From NCBI RefSeq assembly GCF_003319125.1, contig NZ_QOHG01000003.1:1-64000 (forward strand): 64,000 bases of DNA, read 5' to 3'. Of this stretch, positions 15,798 to 22,818 are shown piece by piece. The stretch is from Blastococcus sp. TF02A-26. GTDB lineage: Bacteria > Actinomycetota > Actinomycetes > Mycobacteriales > Geodermatophilaceae. Under the pieces are notes generated by a model. It was not told where the DNA came from, did not search any database, and was given only the letters and a program-made list of their open reading frames with translations. Within the stretch, counting starts at the first letter, position 1. Every line of letters starts with the position of its first letter. The position numbers and the translations under genes were made by a program.

Positions 15798-17480
15798 ATG
15801 ACGCTGATGGAGCCGGCTGCGGACCGTAAGCGTCACGGTAAGCACTACACACCTCTGGACCTCGCAGACTTCCTCGCGACTCGCACCCTTTCGCGGCTCG
15901 GAGCGTCCGATCGGCTTACCATTTTGGATCCGGCGTGCGGCGATGGCGAGCTCCTTCTAGCGGCACATCGCGCTGCCGTCGCACTAGAACTTGACGCGGA
16001 ACTGGAGCTTGTCGGATACGACCTAGATCCAATCGCGGTGACGATAGCGCGTGAGCGTGCTGCTGCAGCGGGCGTGCCGGTACAGATTGAGCAGGCCGAC
16101 TTCCTCACCGCGTCGCGCAACCTGGGCGCCCACGCCGTCGACGCCGTAATCACGAATCCTCCCTACGTTCGCACCCAACAGTTAGGGCAGGAGTTCGCCC
16201 AGAAACTTGCTTCGGAGTTTGGGCTGCAAGGCCGCGTTGATTTGACCCACCCCTTCGTGGCAATCATGCCGAAGATTCTGCGTCCGGGTGGGATTCTCGG
16301 TCTGCTCTGTTCCAACCGCTTCATGACGACTAAAGCAGGCGTGAACGTCCGACGGATTCTGCAGACCGACTTAACTCCCGTCGAGGTCTTCGATCTCGGG
16401 GATACTCGTCTTTTCGACGCTGCCGTACTGCCCGCCATCGTAATAGCGGCCAACGAGCGGGACACAGGCGGGCTTGATTGCCCATTTTCGTCGGCTTATG
16501 AAAAGTCAGAAGCTGTCCCTCACGCAGGGCTATCATTGTTCAGCGCACTGGTCGCAGAGACGGACTCCACGGTATCCCACGATGGGCGGGCAATCGCGGT
16601 CAAGGTCGGGCGCCTTGCACACTCGTCCACGCCGACTGATCCATGGCGACTGGCTCACGCGTCCGGCGACACCTGGCTCAGCTCCATTGAGTCGGCGACT
16701 TGGAAGACGTTCGGTGACATCGCCAAGATCCGGGTAGGAATCAAGACGACCGCGGACGCCGTGTTTATCGGCAAGAACTGGGAGAGTCGCAGTCCTCAGC
16801 CTGAGGCCGAACTTTTGCTGCCACTGATCACACACGACGATGTCGCGGCATGGCGGGTCGGCGAGATGAAGTCAATGAAAGTTCTTTACCCGTACGACCT
16901 GCGCAAGCCGAAGCGCACTCTCGTTGACATGCGCGAGTACCCCGGGGCTATGAGCTATCTCGAGTCCCACGCTGAGCGACTGAAGGGTCGGAAGTACGTC
17001 ATCGAGGGCGGTCGCCAGTGGTACGAGATTTGGGTTCCGCAGCGTCCGGCCGACTGGGCCGCGCCCAAGATTGTCTTTCCTGATATTAGCGTCGCAGCGC
17101 AGTTCGCACTGGACGAGTCAGGGGCGATTGTCAACGGCGACTGTTATTGGATCTCGGTTACGGACATCGGTTCTCAAGAGTTGGCCTTGCTTATGCTCGC
17201 CGTCGCCAACTCGTCGTTAGGTCAGCGGTACTACGACGAAGTGTGTGGCAACAAACTTTACGCTGGTCGCCGCCGTTGGATGACTCAGTACGTCGCTCGA
17301 CTTCCTTTGCCATTCCCTGATTCAGATGCCACCCGGGATCTTGTGGCGGCGGCTCGGGAACTCGTGCGCTGCGCAGATCCGGAGCCGGGGCTTCTCAGGA
17401 CAGTCGACACACTCGTCGAGGCGGCGTTTGCTGCGGGTGAAGGGTCTGCTCCGCCGCCCAGCGAAGGCACGCTCTTCTAA
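15798..17480 (+). CDS. N6-adenine DNA methyltransferase of a type II restriction-modification system
   Basis: A 560-residue gamma-class (M.TaqI-like) adenine methyltransferase. Motif X/start GKHYTPLDLADFLA, S-adenosylmethionine motif I LDPACGDGELL (43-53) and the catalytic motif IV NPPY (120-123) are in the gamma order. The C-terminal half (about 270-530), with WYEIWVPQRPADWAAPKIVF and NKLYAGRRRWMTQYVARLPL, is the target-recognition region seen in TaqI-like enzymes. It methylates host DNA against the convergent nuclease. GGAGG lies 5 bp before the ATG. Codon use is more A/T-rich than the neighbours, a sign of transfer. The recognition sequence cannot be read. Confidence 0.9.
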   Translation: MTLMEPAADRKRHGKHYTPLDLADFLATRTLSRLGASDRLTILDPACGDGELLLAAHRAAVALELDAELELVGYDLDPIAVTIARERAAAAGVPVQIEQADFLTASRNLGAHAVDAVITNPPYVRTQQLGQEFAQKLASEFGLQGRVDLTHPFVAIMPKILRPGGILGLLCSNRFMTTKAGVNVRRILQTDLTPVEVFDLGDTRLFDAAVLPAIVIAANERDTGGLDCPFSSAYEKSEAVPHAGLSLFSALVAETDSTVSHDGRAIAVKVGRLAHSSTPTDPWRLAHASGDTWLSSIESATWKTFGDIAKIRVGIKTTADAVFIGKNWESRSPQPEAELLLPLITHDDVAAWRVGEMKSMKVLYPYDLRKPKRTLVDMREYPGAMSYLESHAERLKGRKYVIEGGRQWYEIWVPQRPADWAAPKIVFPDISVAAQFALDESGAIVNGDCYWISVTDIGSQELALLMLAVANSSLGQRYYDEVCGNKLYAGRRRWMTQYVARLPLPFPDSDATRDLVAAARELVRCADPEPGLLRTVDTLVEAAFAAGEGSAPPPSEGTLF

Positions 17481-17481
17481 G

Positions 17482-18492
17482 CTAAGAGAACCAGGCGGAC
17501 GGTAGGCGAAGCTGGAGTTTTGAGTTGGAAACCCGGCCGCCGAACTGCCGAAACTCCGTAAAGAAGTCCTCGCCGGTAACGACCACCAGCGCCGTGATGG
17601 TGAAGGTTGATCCTTCTCGGTCGCCGTAAAAAATGGCGTAGCGACAGTCGCTTACCGCGACGGTCCCGTTCACCGAGGCCAATGGGGCGTCTGAGTTCGG
17701 GAGTTCCAGTCCGAGGTCGATTGTGCGAGCCAGTTGAAGCTTCACCTCCACGAGCTGGGACAGCACATCGGGAAACTGGCCGTGATCAGCGAAGTGGGAG
17801 AGCCCAAGCCGCTCGCATGCTTCGCGGTGGACCACGCTTCCTCGGTTCCGCTCCTGTGTGACACCGGGATCGTCGTAGATCTGCCCCACCATCGGCGCAA
17901 GGAACGCGAAGACGCCGGCGATCTCAAGTACACGGCCACGGTCCGGAAGCTCGACAGGCGACGTGGCGAGCGGCACCCAGGGGCCTGGGTCGTACGCGGC
18001 GATCAGACCGTCAGTATCTCGCTCGGAGACCAGCACCGCGCCGTCCGAGTCCACGATTCGCGACGCCTGATACTTCCGGGTGAGCGTGCCGGTCGTGTCG
18101 TACTGGGCAAGGTCTGCACCAGCGATTACGCGGACGTCGGCGACGAGGCCGCGCCTGAGAATGATGATGACATATCGGCGAGCAGCGTCCACCTCTTGGT
18201 TCCATACCTGCAGGTTGCTGGACTCCTGGACGTACACGTCAAGGTTGGGATGCCGAAGGCGAGGTTGGGTCTTGGTGAAGGACGCTGGCGGCGCATAGCC
18301 GAGCGCGTAGCAAACCAGAGTCTTGGCCACCTTGCTTCGGGTGCGCACCGGCAGTCCGCCGAGATCGGAAACGCCAACCAGATGTTCCCGCAGTACAGCC
18401 TCGAGGTCCTCCGCGGTGTAGTAGAGCGGTGACCCGACGAGCTCGGGGTCGTCGTAGATGCTCGCGCCTGACGCAGCAACGCGCCGCCGCAC
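17482..18492 (-). CDS. probable type II restriction endonuclease, PD-(D/E)xK fold
   Basis: A 336-residue protein converging on the methyltransferase with only 1 bp between stop codons. Near residues 241-251, FPDVLSQLVEVKLQLARTID places P-D, E-V-K exactly as in a PD-(D/E)xK nuclease core. VRTRSKVAKTLVCYALGYAP and LDVYVQESSNLQVWNQEVDA lie upstream. Position beside an orphan-looking M.TaqI-type gene makes it the cognate nuclease. The reading frame is open to 19092, but the extra N-terminus looks like random GC-rich translation. GTG 18492, with AAGGG 6 bp upstream, was chosen. Confidence 0.7.
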   Translation of the reverse strand: MRRRVAASGASIYDDPELVGSPLYYTAEDLEAVLREHLVGVSDLGGLPVRTRSKVAKTLVCYALGYAPPASFTKTQPRLRHPNLDVYVQESSNLQVWNQEVDAARRYVIIILRRGLVADVRVIAGADLAQYDTTGTLTRKYQASRIVDSDGAVLVSERDTDGLIAAYDPGPWVPLATSPVELPDRGRVLEIAGVFAFLAPMVGQIYDDPGVTQERNRGSVVHREACERLGLSHFADHGQFPDVLSQLVEVKLQLARTIDLGLELPNSDAPLASVNGTVAVSDCRYAIFYGDREGSTFTITALVVVTGEDFFTEFRQFGGRVSNSKLQLRLPSAWFS

Positions 18493-18828
18493 CAAGTTCC
18501 CTTCGTAGGCTCCCGCGATCACTTGGACGTTCCACTGGCGTGCACGGATCTGGACTCTACAAGCGCGCCACCGGCCAACCGGGCACAAGATCCTTGACCC
18601 GTCTACGACGACTGATCTTCTTCCGACTGACTCATCTGGGAGAGCGTCGTCTGCGACGGGGGAAGCTCGGCAGCTTCGAGGAGCTGGTACGACCGCGTCT
18701 CGCGGCCGGAGGCAGGGGGCCCTTGACGTGACCTCGACGTCCGCGCGGATGCGCCGCCCGAGGAGGGGTCTGGCCAAGTCGGAGGGGTGGGCCACCGAAG
18801 GTCCCCCCGCTTCCCATAACCCGCCCTC

Positions 18829-18918
18829 CTCCGACCGCGCCGTGCCGGGGGAAGGGTGGGCCGAAGGCCCATCCCGGGGGACGCGCCAGCGCCCTTCCGG
18901 CGGCTGGCGCGGTCGGAG
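18829..18918. repeat. nested inverted repeat in a 680-bp gene-free stretch
   Basis: Perfect 13-bp arms CTCCGACCGCGCC/GGCGCGGTCGGAG (18829-18841, 18906-18918) enclose a second stem around GGGTGGGCC-GAA-GGCCCATCCC. A related GGGTGGGCC...GGT-CCCCCC block lies just upstream (about 18785-18810). From 18493 to 19169 I see no convincing gene; the long frames there are low-complexity Arg/Ser/Pro translations. It could be an RNA structure, a terminator of the restriction locus or a mobile-element end. Confidence 0.45.
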
Positions 18919-19169
18919 AGACTGCCGCGGGGATGGGGCAGGTGCCGCGTCTCGGAGCGCGTTCGGCTCAGCAGCGACCGCGTCCCCGAGTCCGCCCGAG
19001 TCCGCCCCAGTCCGCACACGATCCGCAGAATGGCGAGAGCGGCCAGCGTCGCCCGACAGCGACCAACGACGAAGGTACTGCTCTACCGCCAATTTCAGTC
19101 ACAGCCCACCGCGCCAAACCGCCCCTCGGTCGATCTTGCAAGGCGGACCGGGAGGCGCCGCGCGGGTCC

Positions 19170-19523
19170 TCAATCCCATGTACGGCCGAACTCAACACCG
19201 TCGTGGTGCAGCCGGACCCAAAGATCCTGTTCACGCTCGAGCAGAGCGATAAAGTGGTGAAGGCTCCTCTTCAGCAGGTCGGCGGCGTCCATCTCTCGGC
19301 ACTCGACCCAGAGGTGTCGGCCGATTACGTTCCTGCGGCGGCGTTGACTGAACTCGCGGTCATGCGTGACGACCACGGCGTCGCGATCTTGCGCGTACGC
19401 GGTCAGCGCGTCGTCGACCACGTCGTCCAAGCGGGCCTCTGCGGCGGTCCAGACGTCGTGTCCCATGCGGCGGAGTGCCTTCACCGTGGAGTTGGCGACG
19501 TTGTGATCGCAGAAGAAGCGCAC
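19170..19523 (-). CDS. PIN-like (DUF5615-type) toxin
   Basis: A 117-residue PIN-like nuclease: MRFFCDHNVANSTVKALRRM with the first acidic residue, DVWTAAEARLDDVVDDALTA, YAQDRDAVVVTHDREFSQRR. The acidic pattern D-H-N, A-x-D-D and V-T-x-D is that of DUF5615/Mut7-C-like PIN toxins, which cleave RNA. GTG start, weak ribosome-binding site, 9 bp after the antitoxin stop, so it is probably translated by coupling. Together they form a two-gene addiction module that would help keep the element. RNA target unknown. Confidence 0.8.
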   Translation of the reverse strand: MRFFCDHNVANSTVKALRRMGHDVWTAAEARLDDVVDDALTAYAQDRDAVVVTHDREFSQRRRRNVIGRHLWVECREMDAADLLKRSLHHFIALLEREQDLWVRLHHDGVEFGRTWD

Positions 19524-19532
19524 CTGTGTAAA

Positions 19533-20153
19533 TCAGACCGCGAAGGCGCGCGCGGCCTCCACGTCCGCAAGCTCAAGGAGGGGGAACTCTTCGATGACCT
19601 CAGCCGCTGAGTAGCCGGCGTCGAGGTAGCGGCGAACCGTGGTGACGGGGATCCGAGTCCCGGACAGCACCGGCTGTGAGCCGAGAGCGCCGCGGCGCCG
19701 TTCGATCTGGCCGAAGGCGGACTTCGGTCGCCGAGAAGCGTCGCTGATCTTCGCCTGCAGCGGTCGCAGGTCCAGCACTTCGGGAATGACCCCCTGGCCG
19801 GGATGGTGGCCGTCTTCCCACTCGCCTTGCTCGTCCTGCAGGTAGAGGCTCCGGCCGACGATGGCGTAGCGGACTTCGGTCAGTGGGTTCTCGACGCCGC
19901 GGGCTCGGACGCGGTCAACCACAGTGCGGATGTGTTGCAGCGAGACGCCGCGGCCACGCATCTCGGCAACGATCAGGACGGCGAGCAGCTCGGTGAAGCT
20001 GTAGAGGCGAATGACGCGCCCCGGGGTCAGGCGATCGTTCACCGAGGGCTCAAGCAGGCCAGTGTTCGCCCAGTAGTCCAGTCGGCTGGGAGCGACGCCG
20101 GCGAGGGCTGCAGCCTTCTCGCGGGTGGCCATGAAGACGCTGGCGTCGACCAT
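19533..20153 (-). CDS. DUF433 antitoxin with MerR-like N-terminal HTH
   Basis: A 206-residue protein. The N-terminal part REKAAALAGVAPSRLDYWAN then RLYSFTELLAVLIVAEMRGR resembles a MerR/HTH_17 DNA-binding domain. The C-terminal part GSQPVLSGTRIPVTTVRRYL then DAGYSAAEVIEEFPLLELAD is the DUF433 domain that pairs with PIN-like toxins. It should neutralise the downstream toxin and repress the operon, probably through the palindrome at 20202-20219. ATG 20153 is preceded by GGGAGGGAG; the open frame extends to 20237 without a better start. Confidence 0.82.
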   Translation of the reverse strand: MVDASVFMATREKAAALAGVAPSRLDYWANTGLLEPSVNDRLTPGRVIRLYSFTELLAVLIVAEMRGRGVSLQHIRTVVDRVRARGVENPLTEVRYAIVGRSLYLQDEQGEWEDGHHPGQGVIPEVLDLRPLQAKISDASRRPKSAFGQIERRRGALGSQPVLSGTRIPVTTVRRYLDAGYSAAEVIEEFPLLELADVEAARAFAV

Positions 20154-20201
20154 GCCCCGTCTCCCTCCCGTCCCCGCGCTGACCAGGGTGTACGGCTGCC
20201 A

Positions 20202-20219
20202 CCGTCTACCACTAGACGG
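20202..20219. promoter_or_regulatory. candidate operator of the toxin-antitoxin operon
   Basis: A perfect palindrome CCGTCTA-CCAC-TAGACGG, 49 bp upstream of the antitoxin ATG. It fits a dimeric HTH antitoxin autoregulating its promoter. Confidence 0.5.
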
Positions 20220-20260
20220 CAGCATGACAGCCTTCACTGACTATCTGCACTGCCGGGCTC

Positions 20261-20281
20261 GTCACGTGACCGTCACGTGAC
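20261..20281. repeat. two tandem GTCACGTGAC palindromes
   Basis: The 10-bp perfect palindrome GTCACGTGAC occurs twice, offset by 11 bp, in the divergent region between the antitoxin and the DUF5677 gene. One-turn spacing suggests cooperative protein binding. No promoter could be defined. Confidence 0.5.
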
Positions 20282-20428
20282 TCCGACGGGGTGGGCGGGT
20301 CGTCGCAGCCCGACGACTCTGGGCACGACTGGGCGGCTTCACAGACCTGCCGGCGTGAATCCGCTCCTTAGCCTCCTCGCGTCGGTCACGTTTCGCTGAC
20401 CCCCACGACGCGGCGGCACGATGATCCT

Positions 20429-21253
20429 GTGTCCGACGAGCTCGATCTCAACCTCGCCGCGTCCCTCGACCGCATCGATCGGCTCTTCGTCCGATGGGAG
20501 AATCGAGCACCAGGAGACGTGGCCCTGCGGCTTCGCCCCGGCAAGGACGCGCGGTTCGGCTGGACCGTCTGGGGCCTGGTCAGTCACGTCTACGCCCAGG
20601 CTGCCCGTATACGTCCCCTTCTCAACCAGGGCGAGGGCATCGAACTCGCGCCCGTGGCGCGTTCCATGTTCGAGTGCGCACTGCGCGCGCAGTGGCTCGT
20701 CAGCCGCGGTCCGAAGGCTCTGCCGGGCTTCCTGCAGGCGGGCGCCCGGCAGCGATACAACCTCGGCAACTCCATGCTGCAGGCAGGTTGGGTGGGCATG
20801 ACACCCGAGATCCTCGAGCGGCTGCAGGAGCAGACCCCGAGCGCGGGCGACTTGGCGGCGCAGGCCAAGAGCTTCGAGCGCATGCTCGACGACTTCGTGG
20901 CCGGCAAGGTCCTGTACACGATCTACCGGCTCTTCTCCGGGATGTCCCACGCGAGCATCGCGATCGTTGACGCCTACGTCCACGAGGACGAGGCGAGTGG
21001 GGCCATCAGTCTCCGCAGCCGCGCGGACGTCCAAGGAGCCGAGGCGACGTGGAGTTGGACGGTCGTGCTCTCCATGTTGTGGGCCTGGGCAGCGCTGGAC
21101 TGGATCACCGACAAGAGTCCCGACAGGCACTTCCTCAAGGCCCTGTCACGGGAGGTCGGGACCACCCCGACCCTCGAGTTGACGGCCGAGGCTGCCCGTC
21201 TGGCGTGGCTGGACGAGCAGAACGCGAGCAGGCGTCCCCGAACTCGGGGATGA
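20429..21253 (+). CDS. DUF5677-like protein, unknown function
   Basis: A 274-residue, mostly helical soluble protein: IDRLFVRWENRAPGDVALRL, VARSMFECALRAQWLVSRGP, FSGMSHASIAIVDAYVHEDE. The pattern R-S-x-x-E then G-x-x-S-H/x-x-H resembles DUF5677 proteins often found in mobile elements and near defence genes. No catalytic function is established for that family, and my assignment rests on appearance only. The start GTG 20429 gives the full N-terminus; its ribosome-binding site is poor. It is the last element gene before attR. Confidence 0.55.
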   Translation: MSDELDLNLAASLDRIDRLFVRWENRAPGDVALRLRPGKDARFGWTVWGLVSHVYAQAARIRPLLNQGEGIELAPVARSMFECALRAQWLVSRGPKALPGFLQAGARQRYNLGNSMLQAGWVGMTPEILERLQEQTPSAGDLAAQAKSFERMLDDFVAGKVLYTIYRLFSGMSHASIAIVDAYVHEDEASGAISLRSRADVQGAEATWSWTVVLSMLWAWAALDWITDKSPDRHFLKALSREVGTTPTLELTAEAARLAWLDEQNASRRPRTRG

Positions 21254-21354
21254 GTCGGGGGTTTCGCACGACAACGGCTGCGACCGCGGAGGCCGAACGT
21301 GTACGGGCCGGTGTGGTCGCCTGCCGATGCGCCTTCGGGCGCCACCTAAGGTGC

Positions 21355-21374
21355 CTCGGGGCACATCGGGGGCA
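21355..21374 (+). repeat. arm-type integrase site, right copy
   Basis: CTCGGGGCACATCGGGGGCA, one mismatch to 10362-10381 and in the same orientation, 105 bp inside attR. The 227 bp between the DUF5677 stop and attR hold no gene. Confidence 0.6.
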
Positions 21375-21479
21375 TATGATCTTGCAGTTGGCACCAAGCG
21401 GCTCTGATTGACCAATGGGTGTTGTCGCAGGTCACCGGGGAGATCAAGTCTTATGCGCAGGTCAGTAAGCAGAGCAAAT

Positions 21480-21546
21480 ACGTACTGGGACTACACGCAG
21501 CTGCGCTTCCCGCGCCGCGAGGGCATGCGGATCGACTTCGTGCTCG
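21480..21546 (+). repeat. attR core
   Basis: Identical to attL over 67 bp. Left of it the sequence is element; right of it the chromosomal xthA tail resumes. Confidence 0.9.
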
Positions 21547-21653
21547 GCTCCCCCGCCCTGCAGCGACGGGTGTCGGGCGCGCGGATCGACCGCGAGGAGC
21601 GCAAGGGCAAGGGCGCCAGCGACCACGCGCCCGTGGTGGTCGACCTCACCTGA
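21480..21653 (+). pseudogene. xthA: displaced original 3' end of xthA
   Basis: In frame this encodes the conserved YWDYTQLRFPRREGMRID block, then GSPALQRRVSGARIDREERK and GASDHAPVVVDLT before a TGA. It is the C-terminal ~57 residues of exonuclease III without a start or promoter. It is what the chromosome must have carried before insertion. It differs from the current tail (ASPALARRATNALIDRQERK, ending VIVELAD) at about a dozen residues, while both keep the catalytic SDHAP. Confidence 0.9.
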
Positions 21654-21680
21654 GCCGCGGGCCGCCGGGGGCTCTCCCCG

Positions 21681-22796
21681 GTGTTCTACCCGGTGATGAC
21701 CACGCCGGTGCTCACCCCGCCCGCCCCCTCCCGCCTGTGGACCCCCCAGCGGGTCCTCGTCACCCGCTCCGCCGCCGAACGCCCGCACGGGCAGCGCGTG
21801 CTCGCCCGCCTCGAGGCCGCCGGCGTCGACGCGATCGAGCTGCTCGCCGGCGACCGGCTGCCCTCGCTGCGCGGACGGGGCGACGACGACCGCGCCGCGT
21901 TCATGGCGGCCAAGGCCACGATGGCCCTCGTCGTCCCCCCGCCGTCGAAGCGGAAGCTGCAGCCCATCCCGCCGTCGGCGGACTTCCGGCTGGACCTGGC
22001 CGAGGGCTGCCCGGCGCACTGCCAGTACTGCTACCTCGCCGGCTCGCTGTCCGGCCCGCCGATCACCCGCGTGTGGGCCGATCTCGACGAGGTGCTGGCC
22101 GACCTGGACGGCTACGTCGGGCACGGCGCGGTCACCTCCGGCACGGCCGGGCGCGGCCACGAGGGGACGACGTTCGAGGCCTCCTGCTACACCGACCCGC
22201 TGGCCCTCGAGCACCTGACCGGCGGCCTGGCGCGGACGGTCGAGCACGTCGGCACCCACGAGTGGCCCGGTCCCGTGCAGCTGCGCGCCACCACCAAGTT
22301 CGACGACGTCGCCGGCCTGCTGGACCTCCCGCACGGCGGCCGCACCCGGCTGCGCTTCTCGGTGAACGCCGCGTCGGTCGACCGCCGCTTCGAGGGCGCC
22401 ACGGCCACGGTCCCCGCCCGGCTGCGCGCGCTCTCGGCGGTGGCCGCGGCCGGCTACCCGGTCGGCGTCACCATCGCGCCGATCATGCCGGTCGAGGGGT
22501 GGCAGGAGCAGTACGGCGAGCTGCTCGACGGCATCGCCGCCGCCGTCCCGGCCGGGCACGACCTGACCGTCGAGTGCATCACCCACCGCTTCACGCCGGG
22601 CTCGAAGGAGACGCTCCTCGACTGGTACCCGCGGACGAGGCTGGAGATGGACGAGGAGCAGCGCACCACCAAGCGGGGCAGGTTCGGCTCGGTCAAGCAC
22701 GTCTACCCGAAGCAGACGATGGCCGAGCTGCGCGGCTGGTTCCAGCGCGAGATCGACGCCCGTCTGCCGGACGCCCGCCTCCTCTACTGGACGTGA
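21681..22796 (+). CDS. spore photoproduct lyase-family radical SAM protein
   Basis: A 371-residue radical S-adenosylmethionine enzyme of the SplB family, which reverses the thymine spore photoproduct. The iron-sulphur motif CPAHCQYC (C-x3-C-x2-C) lies after RLDLAEG. TTFEASCYTDPLALEHLTGG, RFSVNAASVDRRFEGATATV and KHVYPKQTMAELRGWFQREI are family-like. The first ~90 residues are a shorter version of the Spl N-terminal domain. The start is uncertain: GTG 21681 follows GGGGG, or ATG 21696 follows without a clear site. These homologues in non-endospore actinomycetes may repair desiccation-associated DNA damage, but that is inference. Confidence 0.85.
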   Translation: MFYPVMTTPVLTPPAPSRLWTPQRVLVTRSAAERPHGQRVLARLEAAGVDAIELLAGDRLPSLRGRGDDDRAAFMAAKATMALVVPPPSKRKLQPIPPSADFRLDLAEGCPAHCQYCYLAGSLSGPPITRVWADLDEVLADLDGYVGHGAVTSGTAGRGHEGTTFEASCYTDPLALEHLTGGLARTVEHVGTHEWPGPVQLRATTKFDDVAGLLDLPHGGRTRLRFSVNAASVDRRFEGATATVPARLRALSAVAAAGYPVGVTIAPIMPVEGWQEQYGELLDGIAAAVPAGHDLTVECITHRFTPGSKETLLDWYPRTRLEMDEEQRTTKRGRFGSVKHVYPKQTMAELRGWFQREIDARLPDARLLYWT

Positions 22797-22818
22797 GCGC
22801 TCCCTACGCTGGCTCCCC

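Larger units (their letters stand above)
10170..21546. mobile_element. integrative mobilizable element inserted in xthA
   Basis: About 11.3 kb between perfect 67-bp direct repeats (attL 10170-10236, attR 21480-21546). It encodes integrase next to attL, an excisionase-like HTH protein, a MobF relaxase-helicase, an RM pair, a toxin-antitoxin pair and a DUF5677 protein, plus an IS1380 remnant. There is no FtsK/TraB translocase, replication initiator or type IV secretion gene, so it is probably mobilized by a helper rather than self-conjugative. Several cargo genes (methyltransferase, 15.8-17.5 kb) use visibly more A/T than the backbone. The element carries a substitute xthA 3' end that keeps the host gene functional. 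Confidence 0.9.

Noticed and set aside
18603-19019. A 138-codon minus-strand frame upstream of the nuclease gene
   Set aside because: Arg/Ser/Pro-rich, crosses the large inverted repeat, no ribosome-binding site and no recognisable family.
10170-21546. Calling the element a prophage or a self-transmissible ICE
   Set aside because: There are no structural, packaging or lysis genes and no coupling ATPase or type IV secretion genes; relaxase plus integrase supports only an IME.
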